DNA of 64,000 nt, from the NCBI RefSeq assembly GCF_004362515.1, contig NZ_SNXU01000001.1, positions 4,340,001 to 4,404,000 on the forward strand. Direction: 5' to 3'. The stretch comes from Actinokineospora alba (lineage in GTDB: Bacteria > Actinomycetota > Actinomycetes > Mycobacteriales > Pseudonocardiaceae). Positions 1 to 8,811 of this stretch are shown piece by piece. The notes under the pieces are model-generated. The model searched no databases and had not been told where the DNA came from. It saw nothing but the letters and a program-made list of their open reading frames with translations. Numbering within the stretch: position 1 is the first letter of the stretch; each line of letters begins with the position of its first letter. The translations under genes were made by a program, and so were the position numbers.

Positions 1-524
1 TCAGCGGCGGCGTGACGAACTGGAACCAGGTCGGCGGCCCGGACCTGCCGATCAGCGTCGTGAGCCGCGGCGGGGGATCGGGCACCCGGCTGGCGTTCGA
101 GGAGAAAGTGTTGGGCAGGCCCGAACCCGGCTTGTCGTCCAACGACTGCGTCCGCCGCGACCGCGACCCGGCCGCGAAGGTCACCCGCTGCGAGTACGAC
201 TCGACCGCCGCGCAGCTCGACGAGGTCGACCGGCTGCCCGGCGCCATCGGCTACGCCGAGGTCAGCGCGACGACGAAGTACACCAACCTCAACCGGATCA
301 AGCTCGACGACCGTGACCCGGACCTCGACTCGGTGATCAAGCGCGGCTACCCGTTCTGGGCGGTCGAGTACCTCTACACCTACGGCCCGCCGCAGAACGG
401 CAGGCTCGTGGACTCGCTGCTGGAGTACATGAACTCCGACGCGGCGAAGAACATCCTCCGCCGCGCCGGATACGTCCCTTGTGTGGACGGCCCACAGGAC
501 CTCATGGGCACGCTCTGCCGTTAG
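1..524 (+). CDS. PstS-like substrate-binding domain protein (5' partial)
   Basis: The reading frame is open at the left edge (first full codon at 3), so the N-terminus and signal region lie outside the window. The visible part is the C-terminal lobe of a PstS-like periplasmic-binding fold. It contains the anion-binding type motif SGTR within SRGGGSGTR, then PGAIGYAEV and a final stretch about a last-resort 'YMNSDAAKNILRRAGYVP' segment typical of phosphate-binding proteins. The role is probably phosphate (or similar anion) capture at the cell surface. It could be a stand-alone PstS or a PstS domain fused to another module upstream; the sequence does not decide. It ends in a 4-base convergent overlap with the lipase gene. 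Confidence 0.75.
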   Translation, partial: SGGVTNWNQVGGPDLPISVVSRGGGSGTRLAFEEKVLGRPEPGLSSNDCVRRDRDPAAKVTRCEYDSTAAQLDEVDRLPGAIGYAEVSATTKYTNLNRIKLDDRDPDLDSVIKRGYPFWAVEYLYTYGPPQNGRLVDSLLEYMNSDAAKNILRRAGYVPCVDGPQDLMGTLCR

Positions 525-1750
525 AGGAAGGGCACCGCCCAGCAGTTCGACAGCGCGGGCAGTCCGGCGAAACGCGCCTCCAGCCAGGCGAACGCGCCCG
601 GGTAGCTCGCGACCGCGCCGCCCACGTGGGTCGGGCCCAGGTTCGGGGCGAGCCGGACGTTGGCGTCCTTGTCGCACCAGTTCGACGCCAGGGTCTTGCC
701 GACGCTGTACGGGATCACGTCGTCGAGTGCGCTGTGTGAGATCAGCACCGGGACGGTCGGCTTGATCCGGCCGATTCGCTGCTCATCGATCACGGTCTTG
801 AACAGCGGGTTGGTTGCCAGCAGCTCGGTGATCGGCTTGCCGTCGGCGGTCAGCGTCGCGGACTTCTTGAACGCGGCCGCGGGCAGCGCCTCCAGCGTGC
901 ACTTGCCCGCCACGTCGGCGAAGACCTGCTTACCCGTGGCGTTGAGGTACGGGTCTATGTCGATGCCGTAACCGGCGGCCAAGCCGGAGGTCGCGTAGCC
1001 GAGGAATGCCATGTACAGGCTGCCGTCGAGGGTGCGGGCGACCGGGGACAGGTCGGCGGGCACCGCGCCCATCGACACGCCCTTGAGCTTCAGCTCCGGC
1101 GCGTAGGTCGGCGCCAACTCGGCCGCCGAGGCCGCCGCCCCACCGCCCTGGGAGTACCCGTGCACCGCGACCGGCCCGTTCGCCGGAAGACCTGCCGCGG
1201 GCAGCCGCTGGGCGGCGCGGATCGAGTCGAGGACGGCGTGGCCCTGTACGACCCGGTTCATGTAGGTGTGCATGCCCTCGGTGCCGAGGCCCTGGTAGTC
1301 GGTGAGGACCACGCCGTAGCCGCGGGTGATCAGGCCGAGCACGAACGGGCCCTCGTACTCGGTGCCCACCGTCAGCTGCCGCGACGGCGCGCAGTGGTCG
1401 GCGAGGCCCTGGGTGCCTGCCGCGTACCCGACGATCGGCCGCTCGCCGACACCGAACCACGCGGACTTAGGCGTGATCACCGTGCCGCTGATCGCGATCG
1501 CCTTGCCGGTGCGGTCCGTGGAGCGGTAGAGAATCCGCTGCACGTTGGCGTCGATCTTGATCAGGTTGATCGGGTCCAGGTAGAAGATCGAGGGCTCGCT
1601 GCGGATGACGTCGCCGTTGTTCGCGGGCAGGGTCGTCGGGGTCTCGTAGAACGGCTGGGCGCTCGCGCTCGGGATGGCCAACAGCCCGGCGGCGGCCACG
1701 CCCGCGGCGACGGCCAAGACCCCTAAGCGGCGGGAGAGTCGAAACGTCAC
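521..1750 (-). CDS. secreted triacylglycerol lipase (LIP family)
   Basis: 409 aa, GTG start with AGGAG a few bases upstream. A signal peptide covers about residues 1-31 (RRLG then a hydrophobic run ending ASA-Q). The alpha/beta-hydrolase of the secretory lipase family shows the nucleophile elbow GYSQGG (Ser200), the acid in SALDDVIPY (Asp343/344) and the base in GPTHVGG (His375). Cys120, Cys284, Cys359 and Cys403 could form disulfides. Its neighbour on the same strand is a close paralog (TYMNRVVQG, GYSQGGG and LGPTHVGGAV are shared), so this is a tandem duplication. Predicted to hydrolyse acylglycerols or other esters outside the cell; the true substrate is unknown. Confidence 0.9.
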   Translation of the reverse strand: MTFRLSRRLGVLAVAAGVAAAGLLAIPSASAQPFYETPTTLPANNGDVIRSEPSIFYLDPINLIKIDANVQRILYRSTDRTGKAIAISGTVITPKSAWFGVGERPIVGYAAGTQGLADHCAPSRQLTVGTEYEGPFVLGLITRGYGVVLTDYQGLGTEGMHTYMNRVVQGHAVLDSIRAAQRLPAAGLPANGPVAVHGYSQGGGAAASAAELAPTYAPELKLKGVSMGAVPADLSPVARTLDGSLYMAFLGYATSGLAAGYGIDIDPYLNATGKQVFADVAGKCTLEALPAAAFKKSATLTADGKPITELLATNPLFKTVIDEQRIGRIKPTVPVLISHSALDDVIPYSVGKTLASNWCDKDANVRLAPNLGPTHVGGAVASYPGAFAWLEARFAGLPALSNCWAVPFL

Positions 1751-1907
1751 AGTGATCTCCTGGAAACGGCAGGGACGGTTACCAGCGAGTAACCCGTGTG
1801 CCTGACTGTGAGCTGGGTCCCAGGAGGTGTCAACGTTCTTTGTTCGCGCGGACTGTCCGCGCTGTTCGCCGCGCTAAGGAAGTGGCCCGCGGGTGCCTCG
1901 AGATCGT

Positions 1908-3152
1908 TTACGGCAGGGGAACGTTCCGGCAATTCGACAGTGCCGGAACGCCGGCGAAGCGGGATTCGAGCCAGAGGTAGATCTTCGGCTGAGCCGCGAC
2001 CGCGCCGCCGACGTGGGTCGGGCCGAGGTTGGCGGAGAACCGGACGTTCGCTCCCAGACCGCACCAGTCGGTGGAGAGCTTCTTGCCGACCTTGAAGGGG
2101 ATCACGTCGTCGAGCCAACTGTGGTTGACCAGCACGGGCACGCTCGGCTTGAGCGTGCCGAGGGTCTGCTCGTCGGCGATCCGCTGCAGGTCCGGACGTT
2201 CGGACAGGTGGTCGGTGAACGGCCTGCCGTCCACGGTCAGGTCCGCCGAGCGGGTCAGGGCGAACCGGGCGACCGCCTCGATCGTGCAGTACTGCTCCAC
2301 CTCGCTCAGCACCTGCTTGCCGCGATCGTTGAGCAGCGGCGACAGGTCGATGTCGTAGCCCGCCGCGAGCCCGGCCAGCGCGTAGCCGAGGAAGGCGACG
2401 TAGAGGCCGCCGTCGATGTTGACCCCGACCTTGACCAGGTCGGCGGGCACCGCGCCCGCCACGGCGCCCTTCACGTCGAGTTCCGGGGCGTACGCCGGGT
2501 GCAGCTCGGCCGCCGAAGCGGAGGCGCCGCCGCCTTGGGAGTAGCCGCTGATCGCGACCGGGCCGTCGTCGGGCAGGCCCGCCTCGGGCAGCCGCTGCGC
2601 CGCGCGGATCGAGTCCAGAACGGCGGTGCCCTGCACGACCCGGTTCATGTACGTGTGCACGCCCGCGGTGCCAAGACCTTGGTAATCGGTCATCGCGATG
2701 CCGTAGCCGCGCAGCACCAGCCCGGCGAGGAACAGGCCCTCGTACTCGGTGCCCATCGCCGCCTGACGGGTCGGCGCGCAGTGGTCGCCAAGGCCCTGGG
2801 TGCCGGGGGCGTAGCCGATGATCGGGCGCTCGCCCGCGCCGAGCCACGGGGTCCGCGGGGTGATGACCGTGCCGGTCACCGCGATCGGCGTGCCGTCGCG
2901 GTCGGAACTGCGGTACATGACCCGGTGGACGTCGGCCTCGATCCGCGTGACCTTGAGCGGGTCGAGGTAGAACGTCATCGCCTCGGCGCGGACGATGTCG
3001 CCGTTGTTCGGCGGGAGGGACGCCGGGGTGTCGTAGAACGACGGCGGGTCCTGCTGCGCCTGGGTTGCCGGTGCGACGAGCACGCCGCCTGTCACGAGGG
3101 CACCGAACGCGAGCGCGAGAGCGCCCCATCGGCGGGTCGGTCGGAGGGCCAC
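1908..3152 (-). CDS. secreted lipase paralog (LIP family)
   Basis: About 414 aa from the GTG at 3152. A TTG at 3176 with GAGGAG upstream is possible but would overlap the divergent lipoprotein start at 3167. An N-terminal signal peptide (RRWGALALAFGALV, cleavage near ATQA-Q) is followed by the same alpha/beta-hydrolase as the downstream neighbour: GYSQGGG nucleophile, HSWLDDVIPF acid and LGPTHVGGAV histidine motif. Lengths and motif spacing match the paralog throughout, with enough divergence (for example RFSANLGP against RLAPNLGP) to suggest an old duplication and possibly a different substrate. The gap to the next lipase is about 157 bp and may hold its own promoter. Confidence 0.88.
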   Translation of the reverse strand: MALRPTRRWGALALAFGALVTGGVLVAPATQAQQDPPSFYDTPASLPPNNGDIVRAEAMTFYLDPLKVTRIEADVHRVMYRSSDRDGTPIAVTGTVITPRTPWLGAGERPIIGYAPGTQGLGDHCAPTRQAAMGTEYEGLFLAGLVLRGYGIAMTDYQGLGTAGVHTYMNRVVQGTAVLDSIRAAQRLPEAGLPDDGPVAISGYSQGGGASASAAELHPAYAPELDVKGAVAGAVPADLVKVGVNIDGGLYVAFLGYALAGLAAGYDIDLSPLLNDRGKQVLSEVEQYCTIEAVARFALTRSADLTVDGRPFTDHLSERPDLQRIADEQTLGTLKPSVPVLVNHSWLDDVIPFKVGKKLSTDWCGLGANVRFSANLGPTHVGGAVAAQPKIYLWLESRFAGVPALSNCRNVPLP

Positions 3153-3166
3153 GGGAGGATCGTGGC

Positions 3167-3652
3167 GTGAAATCAACGCTCACGCTCCTCGGAACGGCGA
3201 TGTTCCTCCTGTCGGGTTGTGCCACTCCCGCCCCGGTCCCGTCGACGACCGCGCCACCCGCGACCACGACCACGACGACCACTTCCGCTGTCGCCCGGGA
3301 CATCTCCGCTGTGGACCCGTGCGCGCTGCTCTCGGTCGAGGACGTCCGCCCGATCCTGGCCAACACGCCTCCCGCTCCCCGGCGCGAGGGCGCCGCGTGC
3401 GCATGGGGCGACGGGGAGTTCCGCGGTGTCTGGCTGTCGCTGACGAAAGCCGAGCCGGTCGAAGGCAAGCGGGCCATCGATATCGGTGGCCGTCAGGGCG
3501 TGGTCGTGGATGAGCTGGAGTACACCTGCGACGTCCGGGTCGACCTCGACGGCGTCGCGATCGACCTGCGCGCGGTCGCGTCGGACAAGACCGAGTGGTG
3601 TCCGGAAGCCGCGACCGCGCTGGCGGCCGCTGTGCGCAAGCTCGGCTGGTAG
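3167..3652 (+). CDS. DUF3558-type lipoprotein
   Basis: 161 aa from the GTG at 3167, chosen because GGGAGG precedes it and the protein then begins with a lipoprotein signal (KSTLTLLGTAMFLLSGC, lipobox LSGC). A Thr/Pro-rich linker (TTAPPATTTTTTT) follows, then the DUF3558-like body that opens with DPCALLSVEDV and has further cysteines in GAACAWG, YTCDVR and EWCPEA. Members of this family are actinobacterial surface lipoproteins of unknown function. It is divergent from the lipase pair, with starts only 14 bp apart, so both promoters must lie inside the opposing genes or overlap them. Confidence 0.72.
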   Translation: MKSTLTLLGTAMFLLSGCATPAPVPSTTAPPATTTTTTTSAVARDISAVDPCALLSVEDVRPILANTPPAPRREGAACAWGDGEFRGVWLSLTKAEPVEGKRAIDIGGRQGVVVDELEYTCDVRVDLDGVAIDLRAVASDKTEWCPEAATALAAAVRKLGW

Positions 3653-3752
3653 ATCGAAGTTCACCCGGAAGCCAGATCTGTCGCGGCGGGAATCTGAGTA
3701 ACTTTCAACTCGGTGACCCTGTTGATGATTCACGCCACGTGAGGGGCTGTTC

Positions 3753-4685
3753 ATGAACCGACATCTGGTCCGGGCTGCTGTAGCCGCCGCCGCGCTCGTC
3801 TCTTCTGTCCTGTTCGCTCCCAGCGCGACCGCCGCTCCCGCGGTCAACCTCGCCGCCGACACCGCCGCGGAGGCGCGCGCGGTCGCCGCCCACTGGACGG
3901 CGAAGGCGATGCGCGAGGCCACGCCGCTCGACGCGCTCACCGTGGACGCCTCCCGACTGGTGTCCACAGTCGCCAAAGGTCTGCCGCGGGTGATCTCGCC
4001 GACCGCCTACCCCAACGGCGGCAGCGCGTGGACCGGGTCGGGGTCGGTGGTCAAGACCGTGGGCCGGGTGTTCTTCACCTACCAGGGCCGCAACGCCTCG
4101 TGCAGCGGCAATGCGGTGACCAGCGCCAACAAGAGCACGGTGATGACCGCCGGGCACTGCGTGAAGCTCGACGGCGCCTACCACGCGAACTTCGTGTTCG
4201 TTCCCGGCTACAACAACGGAAACGCGCCGTACGGCACGTGGACGGCGAAGGCGACGATGGCCACGCCGCAGTGGCACGCCAGTGAGGACATCAACTACGA
4301 CGTCGGCGCCGCCGTCGTCAACCCGCTCAACGGCCAGAGCCTGACCGATGTCGTTGGGGCGCAGGGGATCGCGTTCAACCAGCCCAAGTCGCAGAACATG
4401 TACGCCTTCGGCTACCCGGCGGCGTCGCCGTATGACGGCAGCAAGCTGATCTACTGTTCGGGTGGGACGTTCTCGGCGTTCCTCAGCAACGGGATCGGCA
4501 TGACCTGCAACATGACCGGCGGGTCCAGTGGCGGCCCGTGGTTCAAGTCGTTCGTCGAGGGAACCGGCGTCGGCGTGCAGAACTCGGTCAACAGCTACAA
4601 GATCAATTTCTTCCCGACCTGGATGTTCGGCCCGTACTTCGGGGCCGACGCGCAGAACCTCTACAACACCGCGCAGGCGCGCTGA
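3753..4685 (+). CDS. secreted trypsin-like serine protease
   Basis: 310 aa. The signal peptide covers residues 1-28 (VRAAVAAAALVSSVLF, cleavage after TAA). A propeptide-like region of about 60 residues follows, then a chymotrypsin/V8-fold domain. The triad is visible: His135 in VMTAGHC, Asp183 in EDINYDVGA, Ser259 in GGSSGGPW. Cysteines 117/136 flank the His loop and 235/252 lie near the active-site serine. The ATG start follows GAGGGG. Predicted to be an extracellular endopeptidase made as a zymogen. A strong hairpin lies directly after the stop. Confidence 0.9.
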   Translation: MNRHLVRAAVAAAALVSSVLFAPSATAAPAVNLAADTAAEARAVAAHWTAKAMREATPLDALTVDASRLVSTVAKGLPRVISPTAYPNGGSAWTGSGSVVKTVGRVFFTYQGRNASCSGNAVTSANKSTVMTAGHCVKLDGAYHANFVFVPGYNNGNAPYGTWTAKATMATPQWHASEDINYDVGAAVVNPLNGQSLTDVVGAQGIAFNQPKSQNMYAFGYPAASPYDGSKLIYCSGGTFSAFLSNGIGMTCNMTGGSSGGPWFKSFVEGTGVGVQNSVNSYKINFFPTWMFGPYFGADAQNLYNTAQAR

Positions 4686-4689
4686 CGCG

Positions 4690-4724
4690 ACACGGTCCCG
4701 CGGGGGTGGTCCGCGGGACCGTGT
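4690..4724 (+). terminator. hairpin terminator after serine protease
   Basis: A perfect 14-bp stem (4690-4703 with 4711-4724, ACACGGTCCCGCGG) closes a 7-base loop, begins 4 bases after the protease stop and runs into TTCCTTG. Likely an intrinsic terminator separating the protease from the aminotransferase gene. Confidence 0.8.
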
Positions 4725-4753
4725 TCCTTGTCGGGCATGCGAGACTGCAGGCG

Positions 4754-5524
4754 ATGAGCGCGCAAGATGATCTTCAGTCGATGGCCCTGGTGAACTACGG
4801 ACACTTCACCTCGATGCGGGTCGACCGCGGCCGGGTCCGCGGCCTGGCCCGGCACCTCGAAAGACTCGACCGCGACGCCCGCGTGGTGTTCGGGCTCGGG
4901 ATCGCCGAGGACCTGGTCCGCGCCGAGATCCGGCGGGCGATCGAGGGCAGCACGCAGCCGGTTTACGCGCGTGCCAACGTCTTCGGGCCCAAGTTCGACC
5001 CGCGGGTGCCGGAGGCCGAGGTGGAGCCGGACGTCGTGGTGACCATCGGCGACCTGCCGCCCGACGACGCCCCGCCGCTGCGCGTGCGCACCGCCGGCTA
5101 CCAGCGCGACCTGCCGCAGGTCAAGCACGTCGGCACGTTCGGCCTGTTCTACCAGCGCCGCATCGCCCGCAAGGCGGGCTTTGACGACGCGCTGTTCGTC
5201 AATCCGGACGGCCAGGTGTGCGAGGGCTCCACCTGGAACATCTGCTTCCTCGACGGCGACAAGGTCGTCTGGCCCAGCGCGCCGGTGCTGCCGGGCATCG
5301 CGATGGGCCTGATTCAGAGCGGGATGAACCGCAGTGGGCTCGACTACGAGGTGCGGCCGGTCGCGATGTCGGAGCTGTCCGGCTTCCGCGCGGCGTTCGC
5401 CACCAACGCGCTGAGCCCGGTCCGGCCGATCTCGGTCATCGACGAGGTCGAGTACGAGGTCGACGAGAAGGCCGCGGCCCGGCTGCGTCGCAGCCACGAC
5501 CTGACCCCCGAGGAACGGGTGTGA
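4754..5524 (+). CDS. class IV aminotransferase (branched-chain/ADC-lyase type)
   Basis: 256 aa, PLP-dependent fold type IV. The cofactor lysine is Lys124 in QVKHVGTF and the phosphate-site glutamate is Glu157 in CEGSTWN. The C-terminal ATNAL motif is present. The N-terminal MALVNYGHFTSM takes the place of the usual 'NGxxYF' segment of the family. The ATG at 4754 was chosen because homology begins directly after it; upstream in-frame sequence only translates the terminator. It could be a D-amino-acid or branched-chain aminotransferase or an aminodeoxychorismate lyase; the sequence does not settle which. It overlaps the next gene by GTGA, so the two are translationally coupled. Confidence 0.82.
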   Translation: MSAQDDLQSMALVNYGHFTSMRVDRGRVRGLARHLERLDRDARVVFGLGIAEDLVRAEIRRAIEGSTQPVYARANVFGPKFDPRVPEAEVEPDVVVTIGDLPPDDAPPLRVRTAGYQRDLPQVKHVGTFGLFYQRRIARKAGFDDALFVNPDGQVCEGSTWNICFLDGDKVVWPSAPVLPGIAMGLIQSGMNRSGLDYEVRPVAMSELSGFRAAFATNALSPVRPISVIDEVEYEVDEKAAARLRRSHDLTPEERV

Positions 5525-6180
5525 GGTTCGACGGGTTCGGCGAGTACGCGATCGACTTCTTCGACGGCCTGGTCGCCGACAACTCCAAGACGTACTGGGA
5601 CGCCAACAAGTCGACCTACGAGGCCGACGTCCGCGCGCCGATGCAGGCGCTGCTGGGGGAGTTGGAGAAGGAGTTCGGCGGCGAGTTCGGGGCGCCCAAG
5701 GTGTTCCGGCCGTTCCGCGACGTGCGCTTCGCGAAGGACAAGACGCCGTACAAGACCAACTGCGGTGGCGTGATCGAGGCCGGTCGCGGCGGCGGCGCCT
5801 ACTACGTCGAGGTCAGCCCGGCGGGTCTGCGCACTGGCGGCGGCTGCTTCCACCTGGAGTCCGACCAGCTCGCCCGGTACCGCGCCGCGGTCGCCGAGGA
5901 GATCCACGGCGAGCGGTTGCGGTCGATCCTGGCCACGCTGAAGCGGGCGGGCTGGGAGATCAAGGGCGACCAGCTGAAGTCCGCTCCGCGCGGGTACGAC
6001 AAGGATCATGAGCGCATCGACCTGCTGCGCTACCGGTCGGTCTACGCCGTGCGTGTGTGGGAGCCGGACGACGTCCTGCATGAGCGCGCGTGCTTCGACC
6101 GCGTGCGCAAGGCGTGGCGTCAGCTGCGGCCATTCAACGAATGGGCCAGGGACCATGTTGGCGTCGCGGTGTCCAGTTGA
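5521..6180 (+). CDS. DUF2461 family protein
   Basis: 219 aa from a GTG that overlaps the stop of the aminotransferase (GTGA). It matches the TIGR02453/DUF2461 pattern: FFDGLVADNSKTYWDANK near the N-terminus, then KVFRPFRDVRFAKDKTPYKT, the most characteristic block of this family, and a C-terminal aromatic/charged stretch (FNEWARDHVG). No catalytic role is established. Coupling to the aminotransferase suggests co-expression, not necessarily a shared pathway. Confidence 0.85.
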   Translation: MRFDGFGEYAIDFFDGLVADNSKTYWDANKSTYEADVRAPMQALLGELEKEFGGEFGAPKVFRPFRDVRFAKDKTPYKTNCGGVIEAGRGGGAYYVEVSPAGLRTGGGCFHLESDQLARYRAAVAEEIHGERLRSILATLKRAGWEIKGDQLKSAPRGYDKDHERIDLLRYRSVYAVRVWEPDDVLHERACFDRVRKAWRQLRPFNEWARDHVGVAVSS

Positions 6181-6268
6181 TCTCCGCAGGCTGAACAATC
6201 TGAATCGAAACTTAACTTACTGGTCGGTACATCATGATCGGTCAAGCTCGGCGGACTAAGCTGCTCCC

Positions 6269-7699
6269 GTGAGCCGACGCGCGAAGATCGTTTGTACGAT
6301 GGGACCTGCCACCGCCACTCCGGAGAAGCTCCGTGAGCTCGTGGCGGCGGGCATGGACGTGGCCAGGATGAACTTCAGCCACGGCAGCCACAGCGACCAC
6401 AAAGAGGTCTACGACCTCGTGCGCGCCGCATCCGACGAGGCCGGCCGCGCGGTGGGTGTGCTGGCCGACCTGCAGGGCCCGAAGATCCGACTCGGCACCT
6501 TCGCGGGCGGTCCCGTCCAGTGGAACACCGGCGACGTCGTGCGGATCACCGTCGAGGACGTCGCGGGCACCCACGACCGCGTCTCGACCACCTACAAGGG
6601 CCTCGCCAACGACGCGAAGCCCGGCGACCGCCTGCTCGTCGACGACGGCAAGGTCGGCCTGACCGTGCTCGAGGTCGACGGCCAGGACGTGGTCTGCGAG
6701 GTCACCGAGGGCGGCCCGGTCAGCAACAACAAGGGCCTGTCCCTGCCCGGCATGGATGTCTCGGTCCCGGCCATGTCCGAGAAGGACATCGAGGACCTCG
6801 AGTTCGCCCTGCACCTGGGCGTCGACTTCATCGCACTGTCCTTTGTGCGCTCGCCCGCGGACATCGACCTGGTGCACCAGGTGATGGACCGGGTCGGCAA
6901 GCGCAGGCTGCCGGTGATCGCCAAGCTGGAGAAGCCGGAGGCGGTCGACAACCTCGAGGCCGTGGTCCTGGCGTTCGACGGCATCATGGTCGCCCGCGGC
7001 GACCTGGGCGTCGAGCTGCCGCTGGAGTACGTGCCGATCGTGCAGAAGCGCGCGGTCCAGATCGCCCGCGAGAACGCCAAGCCGGTCATCGTCGCCACCC
7101 AGATGCTCGACTCGATGATCAACAACTCCCGCCCCACCCGCGCGGAGGCCTCGGACGTCGCCAACGCGGTCCTGGACGGCGCCGACGCCCTGATGCTGTC
7201 CGGCGAGACCAGCGTCGGCCGCTACGCCGTCGAGTCGGTGCAGACGATGGTCCGGATCATCGAGGCCGTCGAGACCGAGACCACCCCGGACGCCGTGCCG
7301 CCGCTGACCCACGTCCCCCGCACCAAGCGCGGCGTGATCTCGTACGCGGCCCGCGACATCGGCGAACGCCTCAACGCCAAGGCCCTGGTCGCCTTCACCC
7401 AGTCCGGCGACACCGTCAAGCGGCTCGCGCGACTCCACACGAAGCTGCCGCTGCTGGCCTTCACCCCGGAACCCCACGTCCGCAGCCAGCTGGCGCTGAC
7501 CTGGGGCACGGAAACGTTCTTGGTGCCCCAGGTGGACTCCACCGACCAGATGGTCCGGCAGGTGGACCTCTCGATGCTCGCCATGGGCCGCTACCAGCCC
7601 GGCGACCTGGTCGTCATCGTCGCGGGCTCCCCGCCCGGCACCGTCGGCTCCACCAACCTCATCCGCGTCCACCGCCTGGGCGAGGAAGACCACGCCTAA
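6269..7699 (+). CDS. pyk: pyruvate kinase
   Basis: 476 aa, the usual length. Converts phosphoenolpyruvate and ADP to pyruvate and ATP in the last step of glycolysis. Visible signatures: RRAKIVCTMGPA at the N-terminus; NFSHGSH; the ADP/PEP-site LADLQGPKIRLG; the active-site lysine in VIAKLEKPEAVDN; RGDLGVE for metal and substrate binding; ATQMLDSMI; and the C-terminal allosteric domain ending in the canonical GSTNLIRVHRLGE. GTG start at 6269. The 88-bp upstream gap is AT-richer than its surroundings and probably contains the promoter. It is followed by an exceptionally long palindrome. Confidence 0.98.
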   Translation: MSRRAKIVCTMGPATATPEKLRELVAAGMDVARMNFSHGSHSDHKEVYDLVRAASDEAGRAVGVLADLQGPKIRLGTFAGGPVQWNTGDVVRITVEDVAGTHDRVSTTYKGLANDAKPGDRLLVDDGKVGLTVLEVDGQDVVCEVTEGGPVSNNKGLSLPGMDVSVPAMSEKDIEDLEFALHLGVDFIALSFVRSPADIDLVHQVMDRVGKRRLPVIAKLEKPEAVDNLEAVVLAFDGIMVARGDLGVELPLEYVPIVQKRAVQIARENAKPVIVATQMLDSMINNSRPTRAEASDVANAVLDGADALMLSGETSVGRYAVESVQTMVRIIEAVETETTPDAVPPLTHVPRTKRGVISYAARDIGERLNAKALVAFTQSGDTVKRLARLHTKLPLLAFTPEPHVRSQLALTWGTETFLVPQVDSTDQMVRQVDLSMLAMGRYQPGDLVVIVAGSPPGTVGSTNLIRVHRLGEEDHA

Positions 7700-7703
7700 C
7701 CCG

Positions 7704-7838
7704 CTACCCGCGAGTTCAACGTTCAGAACAACGAGTTCAACGTTCAGAACATCATGCGCGGGTTCGCGGTCTCGGGAACGTTGGTCTCGATGTTCTGAAC
7801 GTTGAACTCGTTGTTCTGAACGTTGAACTCGCGGGTAG
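7704..7838. terminator. 50-bp-stem perfect palindrome after pyk
   Basis: Arms 7704-7753 and 7789-7838 are exact reverse complements over 50 bp with a 35-base loop. Each arm contains two tandem copies of a 20-base unit containing GAGTTCAACGTTCAGAACA. It begins 4 bp after the pyk stop and ends 9 bp before the tesB start, so it probably works as a terminator. The repeated unit and shared core with the palindrome near 40.9 kb suggest a dispersed repeat family. Confidence 0.85.
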
Positions 7839-7847
7839 GGTCGAGCG

Positions 7848-8774
7848 ATGACTGAGGTTGCGCGGGCGGCGGCTGAGGCGTTGGACCAGGAGCCGCTGAC
7901 GGCTGACGGTGTCCCTCGGGGGCAGGCCGTTCTCGACCGGCTTGTGGCCCTCCTGGATCTGGAGAAGATCGAGGAGAACATCTTCCGCGGGGTCAGCCCG
8001 AGCCATTCGCCGGTGCGGGTGTTCGGCGGGCAGGTCGCCGGTCAAGCCCTGGTCGCCGCCGGGCGGACGGTGCCGCCCGAGCGCGGGGTGCATTCGCTGC
8101 ACGCCTACTTCATCCGCGGCGGCGACCCGAGTGTGCCGATCGTCTACGAGGTCGACCGGATCCGCGACGGGCGCTCCTTCACGACTCGGCGCGTTGTCGC
8201 TGTGCAGCACGGCAAGGCGATCTTCGCCCTCTCCGCGTCGTTCCAGAAGGCGGAACAGGGGGTCGAGCACGCCGAAAAGATGCCGGACGTGCCCGCTCCC
8301 GACGGCTTGCCGACCCACGGTGAGCTGATGACCCCGGAGCTGAAGGCCAAGTTCGGCCGCATCGCCGACCGGCCGCGGCCGATCGACATCCGCTACGTCT
8401 CCGAACCGCCGTGGCTTTCGCGCGACACCGGGCCGCGGGAGGCGAGCAATCAGGTGTGGATGCGGGCCGACGGCACGCTCCCCGACGACCCGCTGCTGCA
8501 GGTCTGCGTGCTCGCCTACGCCTCAGACATGACCCTGCTCGACGCGATTCTCGCCCGGCACGGCGTCTACTGGGGCACCGACAACGTCATGGGCGCCAGC
8601 CTCGATCACGCCATGTGGTTCCACCGGCCGTTCCGGGCCGACGAATGGGTCCTCTACGACTGCGTTTCCCCAAGCGCGTCGGGTGGACGTGGTCTCGCGA
8701 CGGGCCGGTTCTTCACCCAGTCCGGCGAGCTCATCGCGACCGTCGTCCAAGAAGGACTGATCCGGATCGGCTGA
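7848..8774 (+). CDS. tesB: acyl-CoA thioesterase II
   Basis: 308 aa double-hotdog thioesterase that releases fatty acids from acyl-CoA in the cytosol. Motifs: FGGQVAGQAL near residue 65, HSLHAYFIRGGD (first hotdog), FTTRRVVAVQ, then the second hotdog with SDMTLLDAI and ASLDHAMWFHRPFRADEW. The Asp of SLDHAMWFH is in the position of the TesB catalytic Asp, with Gln/Thr contributors downstream (SGGRGLATGRFF). The start follows the palindrome at only 9 bp, leaving little room for a separate promoter; transcription may read through from pyk or start within the palindrome. Confidence 0.93.
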   Translation: MTEVARAAAEALDQEPLTADGVPRGQAVLDRLVALLDLEKIEENIFRGVSPSHSPVRVFGGQVAGQALVAAGRTVPPERGVHSLHAYFIRGGDPSVPIVYEVDRIRDGRSFTTRRVVAVQHGKAIFALSASFQKAEQGVEHAEKMPDVPAPDGLPTHGELMTPELKAKFGRIADRPRPIDIRYVSEPPWLSRDTGPREASNQVWMRADGTLPDDPLLQVCVLAYASDMTLLDAILARHGVYWGTDNVMGASLDHAMWFHRPFRADEWVLYDCVSPSASGGRGLATGRFFTQSGELIATVVQEGLIRIG

Positions 8775-8811
8775 CCAAGCGCCTCGAGCGGCACTGCTCA
8801 AGCGCTGGTCT

